Below the pieces are notes generated by a model. That model was not told where the DNA came from. It did no database searches and saw only the letters and a program-made list of their open reading frames with translations. From the NCBI RefSeq assembly GCF_029873635.1, contig NC_080423.1, forward strand, positions 94,831,191-94,895,190: DNA of 64,000 nt, in the 5' to 3' direction. The position numbers were made by a program, and so were the translations under genes. Position 1 is the first letter of the stretch, and each line of letters begins with the position of its first letter. Positions 13,507 to 25,950 of the stretch are shown one piece after another. The DNA comes from Malania oleifera. Its lineage: Eukaryota; Streptophyta; Magnoliopsida; Santalales; Ximeniaceae.

Positions 13507-15889
13507 TGTAAAAATCCCAAAAAGAGATATAAAAGATTAGTAGAATGATTCACAAAAAAATAAAATAAATAAATAAATTAATTAATTAATTAAATAAACG
13601 AATTTAAAAAAAATAATTAAAATTTATTTTTATTTTATTAATAACATATATTATTATTAATATTAATTAAATTTATTATTATTATTATTATTATTATTAT
13701 ACATATATATGAAATCACCTGAAGCTTCAAAGATGCTTTAGGTGAGTTCTGTTAATATTATTCACGCCCCCCCTTATCTTCTATCTTCTCCTTCTTCTTC
13801 TTCTTTATTTATTTATTTATTTCTTTCCTGCAACTTGCAATCTCTCTCTCTCTCCTCACGTTCTCTCTCCCTCTCTCCTCGATTTCGTGACGAATTTTTG
13901 TCCGATCGAAAATCCGAAAATACCACTGGACTCCATTCGCCGTTGCCGTCATTTCCACTGGAGCGGATTGGTGGTAGGAGCGGCGTAGGCGTATTCCCTG
14001 GGGTAAGCTATTTTCTCTTTTTTTCTTTAATTTCTTGCAAAATATAAGCTCAATTGACGAACGGACACCACCACGAAAATCTAGGGATGATTCTCTACAA
14101 GTCTAGTAGGATGGAATTCTCGTGGGAGTGTCGGGCCAAAACCCTAAATTTGGGGTGTGGGGGTTATTAAGGGACTTATTTTTAATTAATTAACATTAAT
14201 TTAGAAATGCTAAAATATTAAGCATCTGGGACTAAAGTAGGATTTCTGAAATTTAGGGCCCGGGTAAGCGTCGCGGGTGTAATTTTGGGACCCGCAGGCA
14301 AAATTTGGAAAATTAAGTGGGGATGTTAAATAATAGTTTAAATATTAATTTGAGTTATATGGAGCCTAGGGAAGGCTAGATGAGTATTATTTTGGAGAAA
14401 TAGATTAATTAATCTGAGGAAAATGTAAATTGCAGGAGTTAAATTTCGGGCGCCAAGGGAGTGAAATTTTGGGTCCTAACAAATTTCTCAGTAGCCAGGT
14501 AAGGGAATAAACTAAAGCAGTAATTTTTCATACAAATTATTATTGATTATGAGTAAATTTATTTTCAGAAAAGCATATGTTATATTGTGTATTACGAATG
14601 AAATGTACGATTGGGAAAATACTGCTATGATGATTAAAATGTATATGTATGTATGAGATGTAAGGAATTCACGATTTTAGAATATGAAGTATGCTTTTTT
14701 TTTACAGCACATGTGTGGCATGAATATTGTTTTACGTGAAATGTATTATGATTTGAAAAATTTTACGAACGAAACATGTTTTCAGGTATTATGAAAAGAT
14801 GAATTATGTTGTGATGGTTTTGACAACTATATGATAAATGATGTATTTTTAGAATATATATACCTGAAACAATTTTGGTGCGAGGCCATATATTTATGTT
14901 ATCGGCACGAGGCCGTATTTATGTTATTGGCGCGAGGCCATGTATTTATGTTTTCTGCATGAGGCCGTAATTACTATATTTTGGCACAAGGCCGTAATGA
15001 TGTTATATATATGATCATGTATTATATGTTATCACCACCAGGATGTTAGTTTAGTTCAGTTCAGGGGCTCGGTACCGTAGCTATATGTGTAGATCAGATA
15101 TTTACGTCAGATTAGTGCTAACCATCCCACGAGGGGATAGGAGATGGATAGTTGATGTGGCTTTCAGTAGAGTGTGGACGTCCACCTAGTAGTCCGGACC
15201 AGAGTGTGGCGGGCTCATCGTACTTACAGACATATTTGATTCAGCAGTGGTCGGCCAGTCATTGTCGGGTACTGTCTTCGGGCTACACAACCCGTCATGG
15301 AGTGACACCAGCTAGCTATTCATCTTGGGTTTGTTTTCAGTACTACAGTTATAACAGATGATTTTATGTATGTTATGATTTATTAACAGATGTGAAAATA
15401 TATGTTTATCCAGTACGATATGATGGATGTTTACAGAATTATGAAATGTACTGCATATGTATATGTATGTGTACCTTAAATATTCATGTTGCCACACAAC
15501 TGTATTTAGTTTATTTTCCCTTACTGAGAAGTGTCTCACCCTCAAACATTAAATGATTTTCAGGAAATCCAATGAGACCGGCGGGCCAGAGCCACCATTG
15601 AGTGATTGAAGCTTCCCTACTAGAAGGGTAAGCATTGAACTAGGACCAGGAGATTTTTGTTGTATAGTCCTAGTGTTATTTTGACTTTTTGGAGATTGTA
15701 CATACAAACAATATATTGATGTATAGAATGCTCTGGTATTATGTTTTATGATTGGATGTTTGAGATTTTATGTTTACTGCTGCTAGGTTTTTCGCTGTGT
15801 TTGACAGGTGGCCCCGCTACCCACGGGTTCGGGTTGACCATTTTATTTATTATGTGATATTTTATGTTAAGAAATTGAAGGATGTTACA
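13507..15889 (+). mobile_element. Solo family-E LTR (Ty3/gypsy-like)
   Basis: It begins TGTAAAAATCCC and ends GGATGTTACA, with a perfect 5-bp duplication CAAAT (13502-13506 and 15890-15894). The left LTR of the host element provides the empty site. At 2.38 kb it holds CT-rich leader-like sequence near 13780-13880 and a 28-31-bp tandem array. The end sequences resemble family B in its coding sense, so it is probably a related gypsy lineage. Confidence 0.85.
14874..15004 (+). repeat. Tandem repeat in family-E LTR
   Basis: About five units of 26-31 bases with consensus 'ggcgcgaggccgtatttatg' plus a short AT spacer. The truncated LTR at 10673 has about four units, so unit number varies between copies. 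Confidence 0.85.
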
Positions 15890-17434
15890 CAAATGAAGGG
15901 GTATATCTAGATTTTGCAAAAAATATAACCGTTGGGGACTTATTGGGTATTTTTGAAAATATTTAATTAGGTTTAATGAAAAATAACCCTGTTTAATCAA
16001 AATAAAACTTTCACCAACCTGAGAGGTTCGATCGACCATATTCAAGGTTCGGTCGACTATATTACTAAGTTCGGTCAACCGTGTCAATTTTGAACTACAG
16101 ATTTGGTCGACCGCCTCAGGACGATTTTGAACCCTTTGTATGTTCGGTTGACCATGGCTAAAGTTCGGTTGATCGCTTATATGGTTTAGTTGACCATGGC
16201 TAGTTTAAACTACACAAACGGTCGGCCGAATAGTTGGGGTCAGACACGTTCCGATTTGGTTGACCAAGGACGATACGTTCCTTTTAGAACGGTCGACCGT
16301 GAGAAGTCAACTTGTTGACTTCTGACCGGTTCGGTCGACCAAGGCTTTTACATTACCAAGGATTCGGTCAACCGAGGCTTAGTCTTTTTAGCTAACAATG
16401 TATTCGATCAACCAAGATGGTTATTACCAAAATGTTTCGGTCGACCGGGGCCACTCAGAGGTACAATTTTAGCCCTCAATTTAACCCTAAAAATCCAACG
16501 TTGGTCGACCGAAGTCTTGTTTGGTTCCCTACGGTCAGTCTATGATCATATTGAGCTTTTCATCCACATCATGCATGCAAATGCATTATTATAGACCAAC
16601 TTATAAAATAAAATGCGATACAAATGAAATTTAAATGTCTTCCATCTTCTTTGCTCTTGTGACTTCCTTGGAATGCGCTAGATGATATGGTCTTTATGTT
16701 CCTCCTAACTTTCATCTCTTCCTTATGTGTGCGCTAAAGTATTAATTCTGCTTCAAGCACTAAATACACACATAAGTAACTTGCGGTTTGTCATAATCAA
16801 AATCAGGAATCGAACTCAAAAAGTCAACAATAAGTACTTTTCCTAAGAAGTACTTTTCTATAAACAGTTTCAAATGATCCTTAAAGAATAAAAGCAAAAA
16901 TGTCACAAAGTTGATAGATTGATCCTTAAGAGAGAGATAAATATGCCATGTGTCATGGACCCCAAATTTCAACTTAATTAATGAGCCGCGCGGCACTTGT
17001 CTAGGCTCTCCTTCGACAGAGTCAGCTAATAACTACACGTTCAATCCAGTTGTCGTGAACACTCGAGAGGTTTTCGGAAGCCATTCATAGATATGAAATA
17101 TCAGTTCCAACAATAATGAATTCATGAAGACAAGCGACCTTTATACTCAATGATACATGGAACTAGTTGTTATATTAAATCAACAAGACAACCACACAAG
17201 TCATCATATGAGTAATTTGACATCCAGTATAAAAATCCGTAGCGAGAACAAGTGAAAATGTCTCTCCTCCCCATTTTACCGAGGTCACAATGTCAAGCCC
17301 TAACATTCTCCCCCACTCACTTTATCGACGACCTTGCGATGTATTTGTAGGAAGACTTCCTACTCTTGTTGTTGATGATCGTTGTTATTGGCTACATGTC
17401 TACCAGGTTATACTCTACATACTTAGTCTTTACT

Positions 17435-17695
17435 CTATATGACTCATCCACGGTATGAGAGAAATACAACCACTTACTTGTAAAGAACTGAAAAGGGATA
17501 CGACTCATCTATTGTGTGAAGTAACTACAACAACTAACTGGTGAAGAACTAAAAAAGGTATTCAACTCATCTACTATGTGAGGTAACTACGCCAGCTAGC
17601 TAGTAAAGGACTGAAAAGGATATGACTCATCGATTGTGTGAGATAACCATGACAACTGACAGGTAAAGAACCGAAAAGGTATACGACTCATCAAC
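17435..17695. repeat. ~63-bp tandem array
   Basis: About four units built around 'gactcatctattgtgtga' and 'gaactgaaaagg'. It lies in the interior of the small LTR element, just inside its left LTR. Confidence 0.75.
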
Positions 17696-17789
17696 TCCAA
17701 TTGGTTGTCTTTGGGGTATTGAAATCTACTGAATCTCACATCATGCCATCGTTCAAGTCATTAGAGGCTTTCAAGTCTCTATATTAACT

Positions 17790-18105
17790 TGGTCAGAGCG
17801 TGCAACGTTCAACCTACCTACCCTTTTCGCACTTTGGCGTGTCACCCTACCTGCTTTCCTAGGTACTTGGAGTGAACTATTATCCTTTCCTGCCATATGA
17901 ACAGAAGCATGCATCGTTCACCTTGCCAACCCTTTAACGCATGGTATGACACCCTACCTACTTTCCTGGGCACTTTGCGTGAACCATTACCCTTTCTCTG
18001 CCATGTTGACTTAATAGAGCATGAAGCGTTCACCTAGCCAACCCCTTTAGCACTTGGCATGAAACTTTGCCTACTTTCCAGGTTACTTGGTGAGAACCAT
18101 GACTA
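17790..18105. repeat. ~112-bp tandem array
   Basis: Three units with 'caccctacctactttcctgg', 'gtgaaccattaccctttc' and 'gcgttcacctagccaaccc'. It follows directly on the 63-bp array in the same element. Confidence 0.75.
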
Positions 18106-18219
18106 TCTCTCTGTAGTCCTACTGGAAGTCCTCTATTCACTTCCCCATCAAATTTTCATGGATTCTTTTCAAATCTCTGCATGCACAAACATAAGCAATG
18201 ATCTCCATAACTCCTGTAG

Positions 18220-18745
18220 GGAGGCTTTAAGCTCTATTGGCACTACCCTATAGGATTATGGAAGGCATCACGTCCACGATGTGTTTCAGCCTATTCAAGG
18301 CTTCCAATAGCTCAATATTCTCTGACAGACCTCAATCTCTATTAATTTATTTCCCATTGGGAGGCCTCAAGCTCTATTGGCTCTTACCCTTTGGGACAAT
18401 GAATGGCATCACGCCCTCGATATGTTTTAGCCTACTCAAGGCTTCTAATAACTCAATATTCTCTGGCAGACCTCAAGCTTTATTGTTTTGCTTCTTATAG
18501 GGAGGCCTCAAACTCTATTGGCACTACCCCTTGGGATGATGGACAGCATCACGACCTGATGTGTTTTAGCCTGCTCAAGGCGACAGCTCAATACGTTCTA
18601 GTATACCTCAAGCTTTATTGGCACTACCCCTTGGAATTATGTATGGAATCACACCCTCGATGCATTTCCAACTGCTCAATCCCCCTTTCGAATACCACAA
18701 GCTTTGTTTGTCTTTCTCTTTCATGAGATAGGAGATGGCATCATG
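18220..18745. repeat. ~115-140-bp tandem array
   Basis: About four units beginning 'gggaggcctcaagctctatt' and containing 'atcacgccctcgatgtgttt' and 'agcctactcaaggcttc'. The overlapping open frames across it come from the repeat and have no domain. Confidence 0.8.
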
Positions 18746-19358
18746 CCCTCAATGTATTTCAACCTATTCTCAAGGTTTTCTACTACTCCATACCAAGGAT
18801 TCTTATACATGGAGTGACTTACTCAAGTTCCACAATTTTGTTTTCAAAATCAATTTTCTCTTTGGTGGCCTCAAACCCTATTGGCACACCTTTCTCTTGA
18901 GTCAACCCTTGTCTTACATGCCTTCACATTGTTCTGTTTTACAAAATTTTAAATTCTCAATTTACAACTTATAATGTTCACACACATTGGGCTTTTGCAC
19001 ACCGTGCTCTAATACCAACTATCATTGACCCCCAATTTCAACTCAATTAACAGGCTGCGCGGCACTTGTCGAGGCTCTCCCTCGACAAAGTCAGCTAATA
19101 ACTACACGTTCAATCTGGTTGTCATGAACACTTGAGAGGTTTTCGAAAGCCATTTATAGACATGAAATATCAATTCCAACAATAGTGAATTCATGAAGAC
19201 AAGCAATCTTCATACTCAATGATACGTGGAACTAGTTGTTATATTCAATCAACAAGACAACCACATAAGCCATCATCTGAGTAATTCGACATCGAGTATA
19301 AAAATCCCTGGCGAGGAAAAATGAAGACATCTCTCCTCCCCATTTAACTAAGGTCACA

Positions 19359-19836
19359 CTATGCTTGGACTGTATGATGGGAGGTAAGCCATCTCTCAAC
19401 TCTTGCCCCTTTCCATCCATGACAAAATTCAAATCTAAGGTCTCTAACGTGAAAGCTAGTCCCAAACCTTTAGAGTTGGGATGCCCTCTAAGAGATAATT
19501 CTTGTTCCATGTTAGTATGCCATGTATATAAATTACATGTAAATGAGTTCTTATCCGTTAAGAATAAGAATAAAAAAGTAAAGAACAAGTAAAAATATTT
19601 ATACAAGTCCTCATTAGAGAAAATATAAAGTGACTAAAAAATGGTAAACTCAATATTCTTTGTTGTTAACATCCTATTGCAACTATCTTTATGATCATGT
19701 CATCTGAAGTTAACATGAAAAATGGTACTTATCAAATTATTTTTCTTTTTATTTTTCCATGTTAAAAGGTGGAAGAAGCCCAAAAGAGAAAAAGGTTAAG
19801 AGAATGATAGAACAAGAGAAAGCCACTCTTGCTAGG
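19359..19836. other. Gene-free segment with one unassigned open stretch
   Basis: The minus strand of about 19359-19515 is open and has fairly coding-like composition (MEQELSLRGHPNSKGLGLAF...). It runs leftward into the LTR of the small element at 16951-19358. I do not recognise it; it might be an exon or transposase fragment cut by that insertion. The rest is AT-rich and blank. Confidence 0.25.
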
Positions 19837-21901
19837 TGTTAGTTTTGGCGTATTCCCAAGAGAGGGGGTGAATTGGTTATTTTAAATTTTTTCCTACCTA
19901 GGTTTATCCAAATCAGCAATATTAGGCAACCTAGGGTCTGTCTATGCAATTATAAACCCAATCAACACATGTACTACATATAATGAGTCAAGCATACAAC
20001 ATACATGTGCTGAAAATAAAAGTGCGGAAAATAAATTTGTAAAAATATAAAGAATACGCACGATATGTTATCGAGGTTCGGCCAACTGTGCGTATGTCCC
20101 CGCCTCTACCTTACAAGCCCGAAGATTCCACTAATGCTCACTTAATGGGTGGAGCGGCACCGGTTACAACTGGGTTAATTAGCGGGGCTGACCTCAACCT
20201 ACACCTTACCAGGATAGTGCACCTAACTTTCCTAATTGGGTCTAAACCAATCTAGGACTATTCAACCAGGCTAGTCTCCCTCTTCAGGCCCACGCCTAGA
20301 ATACAAAAAATGTAAAATTTTACGTACAAACAAACGTTTCTTACATAAGCAGATATGTACCATTATGCACAATATAATCAATGCACCTCAAGTATGTATG
20401 AACTATAAGCTCGGTGCTCTATGTGTGCAATTAACACTCAATAAGATGTATAATCTCAAATATGCGTAGAGTGTTCTAAAAAACTAATCTTTGAAAGCAA
20501 AGTATCTCAAATCTCAATATTATATTAGTGTTTCAAAGATGCTATCAATAATATTCAAACGAACTCAAAAAATATTTTCTCAAATTGTATCAAGCACTAG
20601 AGTTGTTTGAAATCAAGATTTGTAAAATATTTTACACACAAAAATACGGGCTAAGGTACCTTGCAATATCTATGCAAGAACCATAAGCTTCAAAGTCTTC
20701 CCACACAAGATTTATCAAATAAAATCAGTGGGAGAACTTTAAGCTTTACTCTCAATAATAAAATCAAACAATAAGCACAACAAATGAGAGTATTAGCAAA
20801 TGAGGATTAAGAACAAGCACTCTAAATATACTCACAACACTTGTAAGATCAAGGAAAATGAAGTTCTGGAGTGTTTAGGAGTAGTATAGGTTAAAATAGG
20901 ATTTTTGATTTTAAGAGAATTTGGCCTTAATTATTTTTGTTAATCCTTACTAATCTAAGCAAATGAACATGTATATATAGGGAAGGGGAAATTTTTGACC
21001 GTTGGAGACTCATTGGGGATAATTAGAAAGGTTTAAAACAAGTTTAGAAAAATTAACCAAGTTTACCCCTTTTAATTTTCAATAAAAATTAATTTAACCC
21101 GAGAGATTCAGATGCCCAGTTTGAGGTTCGGGTGCCCGAATAGACTTAGTCAAAAAATCAATTTTTAAATGTTAGGGTGCCCGAAGTCAGGGTCGATTGT
21201 CTGAACAAAAGACAAAAACTTTATGTCCGCGATTTGGGTGCCCAGGTCTAAGTTCGGTTGACCGAAGTCATGTGTTCGATCACCCAAGGCCATTTTGAAC
21301 GCTAAGGTCGGTCGCTTGGGTTGGTGAAAAGGTGTCAGGTTAGGGATTCGGTCGCCCATAAATGGTACGTTCATATTTGGTTTGGTTGCCCGAAACTACG
21401 TCAACCTACTGACTTCTCTGCCGTTCGGGCGCTCGAAGTGTTTTGAACACAACGGGTTCAGTCGTCTGAGCTCTCACAAATTTTACATGAAGTCTATTTT
21501 CACTTCAATTAACTCCCCTGATATGTTAAGTGATTTTGGGGACTTTGTGCATAATGTGTAGGAACCTAGGGTCTTTTTCAAGTATGCCCTAAAACTTGGC
21601 ATTGGTCGACCGAAGGGTGCCTTAAGGTCATTCGGTCCTTATGGCCAATCTACGACATTTCTAGGCTTATAGATCCTACATGCATGATATGCAGTGATTA
21701 TTATAGACCTTTGAAATGAAATTATTACAGACCCAAAATATATTAAAACAAACAATGAATATGTCGAGTCTCCACTTCTTTTTAGGTTGCCGCATGTCAT
21801 TATATGAACTTGCCAATAAAAACCTGCATACAAACTTGACAACCATTAAATACCAGAGTATTTGTCATTATCAAAACTGGAAATGACCCATAGGGTCAAC
21901 A
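19837..21901 (-). mobile_element. Solo family-A LTR
   Basis: It begins TGTTAGTTTTGG and ends GGGTCAACA, with a perfect 5-bp target duplication CTAGG (19832-19836 and 21902-21906). The 2065-bp length matches the other family-A LTRs. No PBS or PPT follows either end, so it is a solo LTR left by unequal recombination. The palindrome array at about 21100-21480 uses the TTCGGGTGCCCGAA variant. Confidence 0.88.
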
Positions 21902-22492
21902 CTAGGCTCTTAGTAAGATTAATACTAAGAGAATTTGATGAGGGAGGATTAAGAACTCAGAAAAAGCCAACTCCAATTTGAACACCTTTTTCCCATCCAA
22001 TATGCAAGTTTGTTCCCAATAAGTATCGTCAAAGCAAGCAATCCTATGTGTGTATTTTAACTCTCTACCCTATTTGATAAAATAAAAAGAAGGATGAGCT
22101 ACATTATTAATCATCTGTATGCATTGGTGAGTAACTTTTGAATTTGATTCTATCAAAATTTTTCTAAGATCCAAGTTTCACCTTATGTTTGGAGAGATTT
22201 TGGATTTGGGTTTGTACCGGGTTTGGATAAGATGTAATATAAAATGTAATATAATGTCAATGTGAATGGGAGGACATTTCTCATCAGCACTTAGGTAAAT
22301 TAAAGTGAAAAGGCTAGATATAAGGATGCTTTTTTAATTAAAATCTAGAAATATAAAAAATAGAAATCTACAAAATCAAAATAATACATTGAATCTATAT
22401 TATTAAATTTTCAATTTCGTGTTGTCATTATTTTGCATTTTTGCAATCATTTAATTAATTGAATTGATTGTACCAAATCACAATACTAAATC
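21902..22492. other. Gene-free AT-rich spacer
   Basis: No gene, RNA or recognisable repeat was found between the solo LTR and the gypsy element. Confidence 0.4.
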
Positions 22493-23189
22493 TGTGATGA
22501 ACTGATTTTTCTACCATTTTTTTTTCAACAATAATAATCAATCATCATCTGTCAACTAACTCTGATACCATATATTACGCATAACGAGACCCTAAGGGGG
22601 GGGGTACCGGGTATTCAGTCCATACAAACATACCATCCATGTAGTAGATTACACACAATGTCTAAGCTCAATATACATTACCATCCAAAATGCTACACAA
22701 TACCAAAGTGCCGAGACCTCTACACACACACACACACACATATCCCCAAAAATCCATAAAATAGTCTAGGGGTTACACAAAACACATCCCCTAGCTCAAA
22801 CACTTACCCTGAATACTAGGGTACTATGGTTTCCTCTACCTCGGAGCTCTCTCTATTGGTCAATCTTGGTTTCCTAAAATGTTTAAATTTTGGATGAGAC
22901 ACCTTTTAGTAATAAGGAATAGATTATTATTAGCGTGTGGCAGATGAGTTCTTATGTAACGCCTCGAACCCAAAAACAGGGTCCGGCGCATTATACTTGA
23001 ATAAATTGTGCTTCATGGTGCCCCGAACCTGCATAGTGGGACACGGGTGCCTTCTAATCCATTTTCCTATACCTGTTGTTCCATTAACAATTACGCAGCG
23101 AAAAACATAACTACAATCCTCAACCAATATAATACCAGAGTTTTTACACCTATCTACATTCCAAAACAAACCATTCATCCACCTGTATC

Positions 23190-23192
<3 letters not shown>

Positions 23193-23240
<48 letters not shown>
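23193..23240. repeat. TA microsatellite
   Basis: A pure (TA)n run of about 46 bases inside the solo family-B LTR. Confidence 0.95.
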
Positions 23241-23241
<1 letters not shown>

Positions 23242-24162
23242 CCAAAACATAATCTACAACTTTCAGTATTCACAACTCAGAAGACTTAAAACATAAAACA
23301 TTAAACATAAAACTTATACATCCCAAAAGTATCATCAAAATTTATACCCTTTTTCTTTCTATATCCAAAACTTCTATAACAACCTCGAGCTCTCTAAGCT
23401 CGATCACGTGGAGGTCCTGTAAAGATAAATTTGTATTCAGGTGAGACACATCTCAATAAGGGAAGAAACAATATATTAAATCAGCGTGTGGCCAACATGA
23501 GGTATGTAAATAACATATGTATATGTATTTATCATTTGCAAATCATTATCATAATTTCTAAAATCCTTTCCTGAGCCTGATCAAACACGTGCAATATATT
23601 TTACCCACGAGAATACCTAAGGATTGGGGTGATTACCCACCCATACAAGTAGCACTCCTCTATTCTGATACCTTAGGCAACCAATGGTCACAATTGAAGC
23701 ATATTAGAACACTTACCTTACTCAGTAAGCCTTCAAGTGAAAAAGTAATCTCGTACTCACATAGTTCATATAATGGTTTACTAGCAAAGGCTCCCGAGAA
23801 TAAGAAAATTTACCCGCTTATACAAGTAATTTCCCTTTACCCTAATACGTTATGCAGTCTACTACTACATTTGATACCTACTAGGGCACTCGCCTTTCTC
23901 GGCAAGCCCTCGAGCGAAGAGTTTGCCCCACCCATATAAATACATATCATACTAGCATGAATATTGATACTACAATAATACATTACTCTGTCTGTCATTT
24001 ATTCTGTATTTCTCATCTATTCATGTTCTCAACTTTGACATTTCATAACATTTCAATTTACATGGCTCTTTCTCATTTTACACTGTTCACATTTAACATT
24101 TCATTTCCATCTCATTCACCTTTCATTTCATTCTTTCCATTTCATTTTCTGCATTCATTACT

Positions 24163-24312
24163 ACAACTCCTTTCAGCTGTACATCAGTTAGTTCACATAG
24201 ATATGCGCTATGCTGCTACTACAGCTTCTTTCAGCTGTTCATCAGTTAGTCCACATAGATATGCGATATTCTGCTACTACAACTCCTTTCAGCTGTTCAT
24301 CTGTTATCTATG
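24163..24312. repeat. ~60-bp tandem repeat in family-B LTR
   Basis: Two and a half units of 'tttcagctgttcatcagtta' followed by 'cacatagatatgcg' and 'tgctactaca'. A diverged counterpart (in the reverse sense) is at about 63368-63512. Confidence 0.8.
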
Positions 24313-25624
24313 GTTGATTTAACAATCACATGTAATATAATTCATAACACATTTTCATTCTTATTGCACTCCCTACATAAGCTACATTTCATACATATGA
24401 CATAATTTAGCACAGAATTTCCATTTTACCCATGACACACAATTTAGCAATATATTTCAAACATCTCATGTAAAGTAAGTCAATCCTCATTTATCATTCA
24501 TATTTTGAAAGTATACCTTTAATTTCCTACACAATTATCCTAAAAAATCTTTCACTTTTATAAGTCCATTTTCACAAATACATATATAATAAAACAGCCA
24601 TAGACCCATAAATTATAATTTAAATGGTTGACATTTTAAACCCATACCGAAACATATACATATATACATAACATAATCCATTTACCCATTTAATTCATAA
24701 AACCTAGTTTAATATAAATTTCCCCTTACCTTTTCTTGAACTACGCCAACAGGAACCCCAAATGATGCATGTGGCACTCACCCAAACCCTGAATCAAAAG
24801 CCCTAGTTTAATCAGATAAATTCCAACCTACTATTTCTACATTTCCTCAACCTATAAACCTCAAATAAACATTTAAAACTCTAAAATTAAGAATCTTAAT
24901 CCTTACCTCAACTTTGGAGCGTTTCCCGAAAAGCCCAGTTTAGAAATCTGCTCCGCTATATGTGTAGAGAATCTTCCCTAGAACACCGTAGCGGACTTCG
25001 TTTGTCGATTCGGGATGAATCCGGGCCGGATTTTTAGAGAGAAGGTAAAGAGGATGTTCTAGAGAAAGAAAAATAAAGGAAAAATAGTTTCTTCGCGAAG
25101 AAGCAACTTTGGATCCTTTTTATACACAATATTGCCATGTGGCTTCGTCAACGAGAAGATAGGATTCGTCGACAAGTCATAGAAGGGACTTCGTCGACGA
25201 AAGGATGCGTTCGTCGACGAAACCTAAAGTCCAAAATTCACTCACTCAGGATCTCTTCATCGATGAGGGATTGAACTTCGTCAACGATCCAATGTAAACT
25301 ACTCATCAACGAGGACAAGATATTCATCGACGAGATCTGCTGTTTTCTTTCCAAAATTTTCCCTTTATCCTATATTTATCTATCCCGTTTATTATTTTTC
25401 CTAATTATTTAATCATTATAATTTTCAAGTCTTTACATCTTACTTAGGCAAAACATAGCCATTAATTTAAATTTAACTAAAAAGGCATCTGTATATATAT
25501 ATCATAACTCACACCTATACAACTTTAAATACACATTTCTTCTTAAACACACTTTTAGCTAAATAAATAATTCTATTTTTTGTAAATCTACGTATATGTA
25601 TTTTCACATCGGAATTTTCGTATT

Positions 25625-25950
25625 GAGCATACCTCCCCACCGACATCAGTACAAACTTCATAACATAATTTTCGTACTGAGCATACCTCCCCCACCGACA
25701 TGAATAAAAACTTCATAACATAATTTCTGTACTGAGCATACCTTCCCCACGAGCATTAGTACAAACTTCATAACATAATTTTTGTATTGAGCATACCTCC
25801 CCCACCGGTATCAGTACAAACTTCATAACATAATTTATGTACTGAGCATACCTCCCCCGCTAGCATCAGTACAAACTTAATAACATAATTTATGTACTGA
25901 GCATACCTCCCCCACCGGCATCAGTACGAACTTCATAACACAAATACCAC
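25625..25950 (-). repeat. 55-bp tandem array in gypsy C LTR (six units)
   Basis: Six head-to-tail units with consensus 'gagcatacctcccccaccgg', 'catcagtacaaacttcataa' and 'cataatttncgtact'. The right LTR has five units (32669-32940). Confidence 0.9.

Larger units (their letters stand above)
820..16829 (-). mobile_element. 16-kb LTR retrotransposon, family A (probable Ty1/copia), heavily nested
   Basis: The element lies on the minus strand and is bounded by two related LTRs, 820-2802 and 12371-16829 (the right one interrupted by a solo LTR). On the minus strand the 5' LTR (right) is followed by a tRNA-iMet-like primer site at 12357-12368 with two mismatches to TGGTATCAGAGC. The polypurine tract abuts the left (3') LTR at 2803-2817. 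Flanks are ATAAA (815-819) and ATAAG (16830-16834), a target duplication with one mismatch. The interior is decayed: only a possible gag zinc knuckle (10096-10473) is recognisable, and no reverse transcriptase was found. The copia assignment rests on the PPT context and the CCHC fragment and is tentative; the LTR pairing is strong. Confidence 0.8.
12371..16829 (-). repeat. Right (5') LTR of family-A element, interrupted
   Basis: It repeats the left LTR from 'gttggaattggtgtattc' to the GTCAACA end. It is interrupted at 13507-15889 by a solo family-E LTR; the two halves join cleanly at the CAAAT target duplication. It keeps the palindrome array at 16020-16530. Confidence 0.85.
16951..19358 (-). 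mobile_element. Small non-autonomous LTR element with internal tandem arrays
   Basis: Two LTRs of about 340-355 bp (16951-17305 and 19020-19358) share near-identical text, for example 'gcgcggcacttgtc' and 'cagctaataactacacgttc'. A primer site complement GCTCTAATACCA (19006-19017) lies next to the right LTR, and a TTCTCCCCC polypurine complement (17306-17314) lies next to the left. The element is therefore on the minus strand. The 1.7-kb interior has no protein homology that I recognise; it is made largely of three tandem arrays. Flanks CCATG and CTATG could be a decayed target duplication. It fits a TRIM/LARD-type non-autonomous element. Confidence 0.75.
22955..25437 (-). mobile_element. Solo family-B LTR
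   Basis: It begins TGTAACGCCTCG and ends TCTTTACA, with perfect duplication TCTTA (22950-22954 and 25438-25442). The sister LTR near 32486 shows the uninterrupted site 'gagttcttacttaagc', which proves the insertion. The palindrome array lies at 25144-25350. The 2483-bp length agrees with other family-B LTRs. Confidence 0.9.

Noticed and set aside
13742-14047. Ser/Leu/Phe-rich frame of 101 codons at 13742-14047
   Set aside because: It spans the CT-rich leader-like part of the solo family-E LTR. The composition is that of low-complexity pyrimidine sequence.
18237-18726. Overlapping open frames of 87-107 codons as novel proteins
   Set aside because: They read through a ~115-140-bp tandem array in different phases. 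Sequence similarity between them reflects the repeat.
17435-18745. Possible CRISPR-like or satellite array
   Set aside because: Units are contiguous and diverged, without conserved repeats separated by unique spacers, and lie between two LTRs of a plant retroelement.
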